Source: Marinobacter daqiaonensis
Lineage (GTDB): Bacteria > Pseudomonadota > Gammaproteobacteria > Pseudomonadales > Oleiphilaceae
NCBI RefSeq assembly: GCF_900115285.1
Contig: NZ_FOYW01000001.1
Span: forward strand, 1,957,272-2,021,271
Length of the DNA stretch: 64,000 nt
Direction: 5' to 3'
In this document: positions 35,972 through 43,957 of the stretch, in pieces
Numbering within the stretch: position 1 is the stretch's first letter
How the letters are laid out: each line of letters begins with the position of its first letter
Notes under the pieces: generated by a model
The model's database searches: none
What the model was told of the DNA's origin: nothing
What the model saw: the letters and a program-made list of their open reading frames with translations, nothing else
Translations under genes and position numbers: made by a program

Positions 35972-37090
35972 TCAGTCGTCGTCGCTGAACGCGGAGCGGT
36001 GAAATTCGGCGGCCTCACTGGCCTCCTTCACACCGGTTTCCAGCAACTCAGGTATGTCTCCGCCAGCGAGCACCTCCAACACTGCGTGGGTACCCCGGGC
36101 AAGGGAGGTCAGGTTGTAGCCACCCTCCATCACGAGGGCGAGCCTGCCATCGCAGTGCTTGTCGGCAACCTCCTGAATAATGCGGGTGATGACCTTGAAC
36201 CCGTCGTAGGTCAGGTTCAGCGCCATGTCATTGCGGTGAGGGTCGAAACCGGCAGAGACAAGCACCAGGTCCGGCTTGAAGTGGTCGGCGGCCGGCACGA
36301 GGATTTCACGGAACACTTTCTCGAAGGCGATATCCCCTGCTGACTCGGGAAGGGGCACATTGATGGTGTAGCCCTCACCAAATCCCGCGCCCACCTCCTC
36401 CAGGTGGCCCGAACCCGGATAGAAGGGAGCGGCACAATGGGTGTCGAAGAACAGGACATCGGGGTCCGCCCAGAAAATATCCTGGGTTCCGTTGCCGTGA
36501 TGGGCGTCCCAGTCGATGATCAGTACCCGTTCACAGCCCAGCTTTGCCTGGGCATGGGCCGCAGCCACCGCAACGTTGTTCAACATGCAGAAGCCCCGGG
36601 CCCTCACCGGCTCCGCATGATGACCCGGTGGACGCACCAGGGCGAACGCGCTCTGGCATTCACCGTTGATGACACTCTCCACGGCCGCGATGGCGTTCCC
36701 CGCAGCCGCGGTAGCGGCCTTGATGCTGTCGGGGGAAACGGCCGTGGTGTCCGAGTCCAGCCAGGCGCTTTTGCCCGACAGCGAAAAGATGTGATCCAGG
36801 TAGGATGTGGTATGCACCCGCGCAAGCTGGTCGTAGGTTGCGCTCTTCCCCTCCCTGAACTGAACACCGGGAACCGGGTTTTCCTCCAGGTACTTCCTGA
36901 CTGCGGTCAGACGCCCCGGATGTTCCGGATAACTCCACTTGAAGTCCAGACCCTGCAGGATGTTCCTGACACGCTTTTCCACCCGACTGGGAACGAAAGG
37001 CAGATCCACCTCAGGGTTATGGCCCAGCATGACGTCATCGGTAAAGACATAAACGGTTCGATCGCCCAGCACTTCATCCCCCTTTTTCAT
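35972..37090 (-). CDS. Histone-deacetylase-family (AcuC-like) amidohydrolase
   Basis: Zinc-dependent deacetylase fold, 372 residues. Active-site features: VRPPGHHAEPVRARGFCMLNN (His pair), IIDWDAHHGNGTQ (Asp and His zinc ligands), VSAGFDPHRND (third ligand Asp) and MEGGYN (catalytic Tyr region). EHPGRLTAVRKYLEE at about 56 is also typical. Substrates in bacteria are acetyl-lysine on proteins (as with AcuC) or acetylpolyamines. The gene is 31 nt downstream of a GNAT gene and upstream of an acyl-CoA ligase, favouring the protein-deacetylase reading. Confidence 0.88.
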   Translation of the reverse strand: MKKGDEVLGDRTVYVFTDDVMLGHNPEVDLPFVPSRVEKRVRNILQGLDFKWSYPEHPGRLTAVRKYLEENPVPGVQFREGKSATYDQLARVHTTSYLDHIFSLSGKSAWLDSDTTAVSPDSIKAATAAAGNAIAAVESVINGECQSAFALVRPPGHHAEPVRARGFCMLNNVAVAAAHAQAKLGCERVLIIDWDAHHGNGTQDIFWADPDVLFFDTHCAAPFYPGSGHLEEVGAGFGEGYTINVPLPESAGDIAFEKVFREILVPAADHFKPDLVLVSAGFDPHRNDMALNLTYDGFKVITRIIQEVADKHCDGRLALVMEGGYNLTSLARGTHAVLEVLAGGDIPELLETGVKEASEAAEFHRSAFSDDD

Positions 37091-37121
37091 TTCTCTCCCG
37101 CGGCCCAGTGAGGTTCACGTA

Positions 37122-37664
37122 TCACTGTCGATCAGCCAGAACTTCCTGCACAGACGTTGTGAATGCGGCTGCCCGTACACCTATGGTTTTGAAGCCCAGC
37201 CGGGTCCAGGCCGCCTTGGCCTCCTTGTTGGAAGCCGAGTACTCAAGGATCAGCTCATAGGCGCCACGACTCTCGGCGAATGCAACGAGCCTACGCAAAA
37301 TCGCCCGGAAAATCCCCAGCTTGCGGAAATCGGGCTCCACCCAGACATCGTCAATAACACCAGACCTGTATTCCACGTGGCTGGTCTGTTCCCAGATGCC
37401 CTGATTGTGCAGTACATAGATATAGCCCATGGCAACAAGACCAGCCCCAGGTACCTCCGCCACCACAAGCTGCTTGTTGGCAGCGGTCAGGGACGAGTGC
37501 AACACCGCGAGCAGACGGTCCCGCTCATCCTCCTTCAGGCTTTGCGGCTGCGCACCCGCCACATGCAGGGCGAGCTTGGCGAGAAATTCCACTAGCACGG
37601 GGAGGTCATCCTCTGTCGCTTCCCGAATCACATACCTCTCATCTGTGTTCTTTCTGCTAACCAT
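37122..37664 (-). CDS. GNAT-family N-acetyltransferase
   Basis: 180 residues from ATG 37664, which has GGAG 8 nt upstream; an in-frame start at 37730 would add a basic tail without support. Core GNAT strands and the acetyl-CoA loop are in IDDVWVEPDFRKLGIFRAILRRLVAFAESRGAYELILEYSASNKEAKAAWTRLGF. The pyrophosphate loop is RKLGIF, slightly off the usual (R/Q)xxGx(G/A). First gene of a probable operon with the deacetylase (31-nt gap). Substrate unknown; protein lysine acetylation is a hypothesis based on context. Confidence 0.82.
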   Translation of the reverse strand: MVSRKNTDERYVIREATEDDLPVLVEFLAKLALHVAGAQPQSLKEDERDRLLAVLHSSLTAANKQLVVAEVPGAGLVAMGYIYVLHNQGIWEQTSHVEYRSGVIDDVWVEPDFRKLGIFRAILRRLVAFAESRGAYELILEYSASNKEAKAAWTRLGFKTIGVRAAAFTTSVQEVLADRQ

Positions 37665-38015
37665 CTCGCGGCTCCGGCACGACCACTGTTTCACGACCAG
37701 TGCAAGTCTCCGGCTGCGGAACTCCCACAACCCCCTTTCACTATGGCTTGTTATGCTTGATATTCAAGCACTCATCCGTGACAGGAGTTTGCCAGGGTGT
37801 TCATCAGGGTCGCAACCGTCCGTCGTTCACGCAGGCTTCGCCTGCCATGCCACCCATGGCAGAACTCACCCACCGGGCCTGAACGAAACGCCCGGCCGAG
37901 GTTAAAGATTGGTTCACGATCATGGTATGGTGGCAGGGAGCTCGCGCTACGGCCGGGCCCACGAATCCACGTTCCGCCTGCGCTGGCGGGTCCCGTTGTT
38001 ATCTGGAGCAAGAAC
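37665..38015. other. Divergent intergenic region between GNAT and PIN genes
   Basis: About 350 bases with no supported gene. It contains a small hairpin GCAGGC-TTC-GCCTGC (37831-37845). Promoters of both flanking genes should lie here, but I cannot identify convincing hexamers. Confidence 0.4.
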
Positions 38016-38420
38016 ATGCCAAAGGATGTGATTCTGGACACCAATGTCTTTGTTGCGTCCGGCTTCAACCCCCACAGTGCCTCTGCAAAGGTTGTCCGCC
38101 AGGTCAGGGAGGGCAAGCTTCAGATGATCTGGGACCGGCATACCCGGGGAGAGATTGAACACATCCTGGGCAAGATTCCGGGCCTCTCCAGGCGCGACAG
38201 CCGGGCTCTGTTCCAGAAGAGCGGCCGGTTCCGGGGCCGTACCCACCCGAGCCGATTCCGCTATGTTCCGGATCCCGCTGACCGGAAATTCGCAGCCCTT
38301 GCCGATGCCAGCGGTGCCACCCTGATCAGCAATGACGACGACCTGCTCCGGGGCCGAAAACGGGCGCGGGCGCCCATCATGACCCCCAGGGAATTCCAGC
38401 GGAAGCGGTCAAAGGGCTAG
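38016..38420 (+). CDS. PIN-domain protein (COG1569-like), putative ribonuclease
   Basis: 134 residues from ATG 38016 with GGAG 8 nt upstream. The first PIN acidic residue is in VILDTNVFVASG, the second region in GEIEHIL and the third in KFAALADASGATLISNDDDLL. This is the pattern of PIN_3-type toxins of VapC-like systems. No small antitoxin gene is adjacent on either side. The stop codon TAG is formed by the outer end of the MITE-like element, so insertion fixed the present C-terminus (RKRSKG) and the original protein may have ended differently. Confidence 0.75.
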   Translation: MPKDVILDTNVFVASGFNPHSASAKVVRQVREGKLQMIWDRHTRGEIEHILGKIPGLSRRDSRALFQKSGRFRGRTHPSRFRYVPDPADRKFAALADASGATLISNDDDLLRGRKRARAPIMTPREFQRKRSKG

Positions 38421-38686
38421 TGTCCCGTTTGGTTAATTCGCTGATCCACTGAGCCCCTGAAAGCCTTGAGAGCAAGGCGCGGTGGTGAAGGTTTGGTGGC
38501 TCCAAATCGAGACACCGCAACACAGCTATCAAGGCTTTCAGGAGCTCCCGAAGGGCTTGCCGCTGGCGCCTCTGGACCTGTGTTGCCAGCCCTTGATGTG
38601 GAACCACCACACCTTCGGACTGGCGCCTTGGCCAGAGGCGCCAGTGGCAAGCAGTGGATCAGCGAATTAACCAAACGGGACACTAG
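38417..38686. mobile_element. MITE-like element with 35-bp perfect terminal inverted repeats
   Basis: About 270 bp with identical inverted ends at 38417-38451 and 38652-38686, both beginning CTAGTGTCCCGTTTGG when read inward. CTAG at both tips may be a 4-bp target duplication or part of the repeat. Inside are further inverted pairs: CCTGAAAGCCTTGA with TCAAGGCTTTCAGG, GCAACACAG with CTGTGTTGC, and a near-perfect 20-bp pair around GGCGCCTCTGG. There is no credible transposase; open frames inside are compositionally accidental. The element lies between the convergent PIN and lysR genes. I do not recognise the parent insertion sequence. Confidence 0.8.
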
Positions 38687-38983
38687 TGTTCCAGGCCTTC
38701 AGGGCATACGGTTGCGCTGCAGTAACTCCGACAGGGCCTCCGGGAAAAAGGACTTGCGTATCGAGATGGCATAGAAATTCTCGAAAACCTGGGAACCACC
38801 ACACCTTCGGACTGGCGCCTTGGCCAGAGGCGCCAGTGGCAAGCAGTGGATCAGCGAATTAACCAAACGGGACACTAGTGTTCCAGGCCTTCAGGGCATA
38901 CGGTTGCGCTGCAGTAACTCCGACAGGGCCTCCGGGAAAAAGGACTTGCGTATCGAGATGGCATAGAAATTCTCGAAAACCTG
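38600..38983. repeat. Perfect 192-bp tandem duplication (MITE right end plus lysR tail)
   Basis: Bases 38600-38791 and 38792-38983 are identical by direct reading. Each unit holds the right 87 nt of the MITE including its terminal repeat, the 12-nt spacer and the last 93 nt of lysR. The second copy is part of the intact lysR gene; the first is a dead fragment. The junction shows GGAA-type microhomology. Complete identity implies a recent event or an assembly error. Confidence 0.9.
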
Positions 38984-39775
38984 GGGAAGAAGCTGATATT
39001 CCTCCAGCCTGCCCTGATTGATCTCATCCTTTACCACCACCGGCGGCAGCACCGCGAAACCGTCGCTGTCCCGGGCCAGAAGCCGCAGCATCGCCATGTC
39101 ATCGGCCTCGGCCTTGATACGGGGCCGGTACTGATGAATGGCACAAAGCGATTCGAACGCGGAACGGATTTCGGTGTTTTTATCGGGCAGCACCCATTCG
39201 GCGTTCTCGTAGCCCTCCGGGAACGGCCGTTCTGGCCGTCGTCCCGTTGGCCCGACAATGGCAACCGGCTGGCGGGCGACCAGCTGGTTCTGCCACGGGG
39301 CTTCCTGCGCTTCAGCCGTCACCGCCCGGTTGGTCAGTACCAGATCGAACTCATGACTGGACAGGCCCTCCAGCAGACTGGACATGCCCCGCGCCTTCAG
39401 GGAAAAGCGGACGTCCGGATTCTTCAGCAGCGGGCTCACAAATCCCTCGACGAAATTACGGGACAGGTTGGTCTGGACACCGATGGACAGGTGCTGGACG
39501 CGACGATCGGCGCCCTTCAGCAAAAACGTCTCCAGCTCCTCCCCCGTTGAAAATATCTCCTCCGCAAAGGCCAGGGTGCGTCTGCCGGTGTCGGTCAGCA
39601 CCAGCTTTCGGCCGCTGCGACTGAACAGCTGTACATCCATCGTGTGCTCGAGCTGCTTGATCTGGGCGGAGAGGGCTGACTGGGACACGTGCAGCGCCTC
39701 GGCAACCTGGGTCAGGTTCCCGGTTACGGCCACACGCCAGAAGTAATAGAGGTGATGGTAATTCAGTCGCTTCAT
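38891..39775 (-). CDS. LysR-family transcriptional regulator (probable dab regulator)
   Basis: 294 residues. N-terminal winged helix-turn-helix (LNYHHLYYFWRVAVTGNLTQVAEALHVSQSALSAQIKQLEHTMDVQLFSRSGRKLVLTDTG), closest in style to NhaR-type LysR proteins. The C-terminal effector domain runs from about 90 to the end. It is transcribed divergently from dabB across a 103-bp AT-rich gap, the classic position for a LysR activator of that operon. Its last 31 codons are duplicated downstream by the 192-bp repeat; the gene itself is intact. Confidence 0.9.
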   Translation of the reverse strand: MKRLNYHHLYYFWRVAVTGNLTQVAEALHVSQSALSAQIKQLEHTMDVQLFSRSGRKLVLTDTGRRTLAFAEEIFSTGEELETFLLKGADRRVQHLSIGVQTNLSRNFVEGFVSPLLKNPDVRFSLKARGMSSLLEGLSSHEFDLVLTNRAVTAEAQEAPWQNQLVARQPVAIVGPTGRRPERPFPEGYENAEWVLPDKNTEIRSAFESLCAIHQYRPRIKAEADDMAMLRLLARDSDGFAVLPPVVVKDEINQGRLEEYQLLPQVFENFYAISIRKSFFPEALSELLQRNRMP

Positions 39776-39785
39776 TTCAGTTAAC

Positions 39786-39834
39786 TTTTATAGAACGTTT
39801 TTTTAATATTTATGTATTTTTATTAACTATAAAA
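39786..39834. promoter_or_regulatory. Inverted half-sites in the lysR-dabB intergenic region
   Basis: Perfect 8-bp arms TTTTATAG (39786-39793) and CTATAAAA (39827-39834) are separated by 33 AT-rich bases. Each arm is accompanied by a TTAACT (39781-39786 and 39824-39829). Two separated half-sites between a LysR gene and its divergent target are compatible with a regulator tetramer, but a T-N11-A box is not clear-cut. Confidence 0.4.
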
Positions 39835-39878
39835 CATCAGCACACTGGAGCTCAACTTGAAAAGGAGGTCAGCACCCC

Positions 39879-41489
39879 ATGCCACTATCCAGTACCCTGA
39901 TGCTCACTATCCCGGCCCTGTGTTTTCTGGCGGGTCTATGGAGCGGAAGCTCCGGCCTCAGCCATAGCCGGCTGGCGCAATGGCAACAACGGCTGGGCCA
40001 GTACCTGTGGCTGCCCCTGCCATTTCTGCTGGTGCTCATGCTGACTCACCCAGAAAGCGCCGCGGACCTCGACATTCTCAGCCTGACGCCCCTCACCCTG
40101 GTTATGCTGGCGCTGGTGACCGGAATGGCGTTCGTGCTCATGCGTTTTTCCCGCCACTACATGGCTGGAGATCCCCGGCTTCCCCACTACTACCGGTGGT
40201 TCTGGCTGACACTGGGTTCAGTCTCCCTGACCATCATGGCCAATCATCTGCTGCTGTTCTGGTTTGGTTGGATGACGATCAGCCTCTGCCTGCACCGCCT
40301 GCTCACCCATTACCCTGAACGGCCTCGCGCCGTTCTGGCGGCCCACAAGAAGTTCATCCTTGCGCGAACCGCCGAGCTGGCCCTGCTGGCAGCCTTCACC
40401 ATGCTTCATCTCCAGCACCAGACCTTCCTGATTGATGAACTGCGCGCACACTTTTCACAACCGGGGGCCACACTGAGCTGGCAGGACCAGGTTGCCGCGG
40501 GACTGATTGCCATCGCAGCCCTGATCAAGTGCGCCCAGTTGCCGGTACACGGCTGGCTGATCCAGGTTGTCGAGGCACCGACACCGGTCAGCGCCCTGCT
40601 GCATGCGGGCGTCATCAACCTCGGGGGCTTTCTGCTGATCCTGTTCGCTCCACTGCTGATGCTGGCGACCGCGGCCCAGTGGCTGATCCTGATCGTTGCG
40701 GGGCTGAGTACCGTGCTGGCCGCCCTGATCATGACCACACGCGTCAGTCAGAAAGTCCGGCTGGCATGGTCAACCTGCGCGCAGATGGGGCTGATGCTGG
40801 TGGAGTGCGCCCTGGGACTGTTCGAGCTGGCCCTGCTGCACCTGCTCGCCCATTCGGCCTACAAGGCATATGCCTTCCTCAACTCCGGCAGTGCGGTTTA
40901 CGACGATATCCAGCAGCGCCTCGCGCCGGCGGCGGTACCATCATCGGTTGACTGGTCCGTTGCGGCAGTGATCGCGGCCTCCGCCGTCGGAGTTGTCGCC
41001 GCCCTGCTCAACCCCGGTGGCGCCTGGAGTCCCTGGCTTCTGCTAGCGCTGGCCCTGACGATGCTGATCGCCCAGCGCCGCAGCACCGAGGCGCATGCCT
41101 CCCTCGCCGGCCTCGGCATGATTGCCCTGACTCTCAGCCTGGTTTACGGCCTGCTGAAGACCGCCATGGCTCCTGTACTTGAGTCATCCGGCATCCAGGC
41201 CGCCCCGGCCTCCGGCCCCGCGGATGTCTGGGGGATGCTCATGTTCACCACCCTGTTCGCTCTCGGATGGCTGCTGCGTTATCAGTTCCGCAGGCCCCGG
41301 ACGCAACATCTGTACACGGCGCTGTACGCGGGCCTGTATCTGGATGAGTGGTTCACCCGTGCCACCCTGAGAATCTGGCCGGTGCGCCTGCCAGTCAATC
41401 CTCGTCAAAAACAGTGTGACCTTGACCTTTCCGAGTTGGACAACAGGAGCCCGACGCATGAATATGCCGCTCAGCCCCAGAAACTTTAA
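39879..41489 (+). CDS. dabB: DabB, membrane subunit of the DAB inorganic-carbon transporter
   Basis: 536 residues, complex I NuoL/M-like (Proton_antipo_M) with about 13 hydrophobic segments. QLPVHGWLIQVVEAPTPVSALLHAGVINLGGFLLI is the antiporter-family core, with a conserved HAG motif. Near-consensus ribosome-binding site AAGGAGGT before ATG 39879. DabB couples proton flow to DabA, which hydrates CO2 vectorially to bicarbonate. The end overlaps dabA by 32 nt. Family assignment rests on the antiporter fold together with the adjacent DUF2309 gene. Confidence 0.92.
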   Translation: MPLSSTLMLTIPALCFLAGLWSGSSGLSHSRLAQWQQRLGQYLWLPLPFLLVLMLTHPESAADLDILSLTPLTLVMLALVTGMAFVLMRFSRHYMAGDPRLPHYYRWFWLTLGSVSLTIMANHLLLFWFGWMTISLCLHRLLTHYPERPRAVLAAHKKFILARTAELALLAAFTMLHLQHQTFLIDELRAHFSQPGATLSWQDQVAAGLIAIAALIKCAQLPVHGWLIQVVEAPTPVSALLHAGVINLGGFLLILFAPLLMLATAAQWLILIVAGLSTVLAALIMTTRVSQKVRLAWSTCAQMGLMLVECALGLFELALLHLLAHSAYKAYAFLNSGSAVYDDIQQRLAPAAVPSSVDWSVAAVIAASAVGVVAALLNPGGAWSPWLLLALALTMLIAQRRSTEAHASLAGLGMIALTLSLVYGLLKTAMAPVLESSGIQAAPASGPADVWGMLMFTTLFALGWLLRYQFRRPRTQHLYTALYAGLYLDEWFTRATLRIWPVRLPVNPRQKQCDLDLSELDNRSPTHEYAAQPQKL

Positions 41490-43908
41490 GCTCCCGCCGG
41501 AGACCGCCGCCCGCCTGGCTGAGGCGACGGGGCGAATCGCTCCCGCCTGGCCCCTGGACAGGATGATCGCGGTCAACCCCCTGTGGGAAATGCGGGATCG
41601 TCCGTACCAGGAAGTGTCCGCACGCTGGGGTGCCCTGGCCGGCATCCGCTGCCTGCTGCCACGGCAACAATACCGCCGCCTGTACCGGGAAGGACAGATC
41701 ACGGATACCGCACTGGTGCAGGCCGCGAAGCGGCAGGGACAGAGCGCTGACCTTGAGCAACTCCATTCCGGCCTGCGGGACACCGGTAATGAACCGGCCC
41801 ACTGGCACAATATCGCTGACCTGCTGGATGCGGATCGCGACCCGACCCGCATGTACTGGACCGATGAGATCATCCATCAGATCAGTCAGTTCTGCGCCAT
41901 GCACTATCAGCAACGCCAGCGAATGGCCGGAGACGAGAGCCTCGAGTCCCTCTACAGCCACTGGCTGAATGTCGTCCAGAAGGACTACGGCATCAGTATC
42001 GTGATGAAGGAACCCGGCCTGCGCTCGGTCTTCGCCGGCCTGCCCGCCGACCCCGAAGAGCTGATCGCCGCCGCAATTGACGAGCTGGGGATCGATGAGA
42101 GCGTCCTGGACGCATACGCCGAAGCCCTGCTGCTCGACATCAATGGCTGGGCCTCCTACGTCGCCTACCGGCGCTGGCAGGCCAACCTGGCCGGCGAGCC
42201 TGATTCTGACATGCTGCAGTTGCTGGCTATCCGGCTGGCCTGGGAACTGGTGATCTGGCGTCACCTGAAGGAGAATGACCGCTCACAGTTCGAACAGCTG
42301 GCGAGCCGCTGGCGCCAGGAGCAGGACAGCCTTGACCAGAAACTGGACGCGCACCTCGATGACCAGAGGTTGCTCTGGGTCTGGGCCCAGGCCCTGGAGC
42401 TGAGCGATCAGCATCATCTGCAGGGGTCACTGCTCGCGAGCACACCGACAGAAACAAAAGTCCCGGACCTGCAGGCGATTTTCTGCATCGATGTGCGCTC
42501 GGAAGTCATGCGCCGCGCCCTGGAAAGTCAGCATCAGGGGATAGAAACCTACGGCTTCGCCGGTTTCTTCGGACTGCCGCTGGAGTATGCGCCGGCGGGC
42601 ACATCCCTGGTGCGGCCCCAATTGCCGGGCCTGTTGAAAGCACAGATCACGGCAAGGGAAGCGAGCCCTCCAGGCCATCGCCCCGGAGCCCTCAATCGCC
42701 AGTCGCGTTGGCGTGACTGGTCACAGTCCGCCAGTTCAGCCTTTTCCATGGTGGAGTCGGTAGGCCTCTGGTATGCCTTCAAACTTTTCAAGCAAAGCCT
42801 GTTTCCCTCGCAGCAGAACCATCCGGTCAATACCCTCAGTCACCACCGCGAGTGGGAACTGAGCCGCGACGGCGAGCCTCTGGGTGTCGAAGAGAGGGCG
42901 GCCCTTGCCAAGGGTATCCTTCACGCAATGGGACTGGGCACTTTCGCGCCAAAAATCCTTCTCGTCGGGCATGGCAGCCAGTGCAGCAACAACCTTCATG
43001 CCGCGGGGCTGGACTGCGGCGCCTGCGGGGGCCAGACCGGTGAAATCAATGTTCGTGTACTGGCACAGTTACTCAACGACCCGGAAATCCGCCGGCAACT
43101 GGACCGGGACGGTCTGCCCATACCTGACGGTACCGTTTTCGTGGCCGCCCTGCACAACACCACCACGGACGAGGTGACCTGCCTCGACAACGAGACCGAC
43201 AGCCAGCTTCAGGACTGGTTACACTCAGCAACCCGCCAGGCCCAGAAAGAGCGCGCCGGTCGCCTCGACCCGGAGCTGGAAGGTCTGGAGGAGCACTCGC
43301 TCCATGCAGCGCTCGGGCGGCGGGCCCGCGACGCGTCCCAGGTTCGCCCGGAATGGGGGCTGGCCGACAATGCCGCCTTCATCGTGGCGCCCCGTAACTG
43401 GACCCGGGAGCTTGACCTGGGCGGGCGCAGTTTCCTGCACGATTACGACTGGCAGCGGGACTCGGGCTTCAGCATCCTGGAACTGGTGATGACCGCGCCG
43501 ATGGTGGTTACCCACTGGATCAACATGCAATACAACGCCTCGGTGACCGACAATCTCAAGTTCGGTAGTGGCAACAAGGTCCTCCACAATGCCGTGAACG
43601 GTAACATGGGCGTATTCGAAGGTAACGGTGGTGACTTGCGCATAGGCCTGCCGCTGCAGTCGCTTCACAATGGCGAACGCTGGATGCACACCCCACGTCG
43701 CCTGAGCGTGTACATAGCAGCGCCCAGGGAGGCCATTACCGACATCGTGGCCCGCCACGACACGGTTCGTCACCTGATCGATAACGACTGGATCTACCTG
43801 TTCCGCTGGGACCAGCAGGAGGGTATTGAACGACTCTACCGGCAGCAATGGCGGGAGATGGCCGAGTCACCTCAATTCAGTCCGTCGGACGTGCGCGGTG
43901 CCGCCTAG
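41458..43908 (+). CDS. dabA: DabA (DUF2309), carbonic-anhydrase-like subunit
   Basis: 816 residues from ATG 41458 with AGGAG 8 nt upstream. Zinc-site residues of the beta-carbonic-anhydrase-like centre are present: Cys343 and Asp345 in FCIDVRSE, His505 in GHGSQCSNN and Cys520 in LDCGACGGQTGEINVR, with the 15-residue His-Cys spacing of characterised DabA. The N-terminus PLDRMIAVNPLWEM is also typical. With DabB it forms an energy-coupled CO2-to-bicarbonate pump, here probably feeding anaplerotic carboxylations since no carbon-fixation gene is visible. Confidence 0.95.
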   Translation: MNMPLSPRNFKLPPETAARLAEATGRIAPAWPLDRMIAVNPLWEMRDRPYQEVSARWGALAGIRCLLPRQQYRRLYREGQITDTALVQAAKRQGQSADLEQLHSGLRDTGNEPAHWHNIADLLDADRDPTRMYWTDEIIHQISQFCAMHYQQRQRMAGDESLESLYSHWLNVVQKDYGISIVMKEPGLRSVFAGLPADPEELIAAAIDELGIDESVLDAYAEALLLDINGWASYVAYRRWQANLAGEPDSDMLQLLAIRLAWELVIWRHLKENDRSQFEQLASRWRQEQDSLDQKLDAHLDDQRLLWVWAQALELSDQHHLQGSLLASTPTETKVPDLQAIFCIDVRSEVMRRALESQHQGIETYGFAGFFGLPLEYAPAGTSLVRPQLPGLLKAQITAREASPPGHRPGALNRQSRWRDWSQSASSAFSMVESVGLWYAFKLFKQSLFPSQQNHPVNTLSHHREWELSRDGEPLGVEERAALAKGILHAMGLGTFAPKILLVGHGSQCSNNLHAAGLDCGACGGQTGEINVRVLAQLLNDPEIRRQLDRDGLPIPDGTVFVAALHNTTTDEVTCLDNETDSQLQDWLHSATRQAQKERAGRLDPELEGLEEHSLHAALGRRARDASQVRPEWGLADNAAFIVAPRNWTRELDLGGRSFLHDYDWQRDSGFSILELVMTAPMVVTHWINMQYNASVTDNLKFGSGNKVLHNAVNGNMGVFEGNGGDLRIGLPLQSLHNGERWMHTPRRLSVYIAAPREAITDIVARHDTVRHLIDNDWIYLFRWDQQEGIERLYRQQWREMAESPQFSPSDVRGAA

Positions 43909-43924
43909 ACAACCTTGGGGACCA

Positions 43925-43957
43925 ACGGCAGGGGTGGCTCAGATAAGCCCCTGCCGT
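43925..43957. terminator. Hairpin between convergent dabA and response-regulator genes
   Basis: Perfect 10-bp arms ACGGCAGGGG/CCCCTGCCGT around a 13-nt loop, overlapping the last codons of the response regulator. No T-run on either strand. It may act as a shared 3'-end structure. Confidence 0.4.

Noticed and set aside
36600..37664. HDAC-type gene as a true histone deacetylase acting on a chromatin-like protein
   Set aside because: Bacterial members act on acetyl-protein or polyamines; no histone-like gene is nearby, and the ligase/GNAT context explains it better.
38466..38774. 102-codon frame inside the MITE and tandem repeat
   Set aside because: Produced by inverted repeats and the duplicated lysR tail; no ribosome-binding site and no transposase motif.
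38417..38983. CRISPR array or integron-like repeat structure
   Set aside because: Only two tandem copies of a long unit plus one inverted pair; no spacer pattern and no cas or integrase gene.
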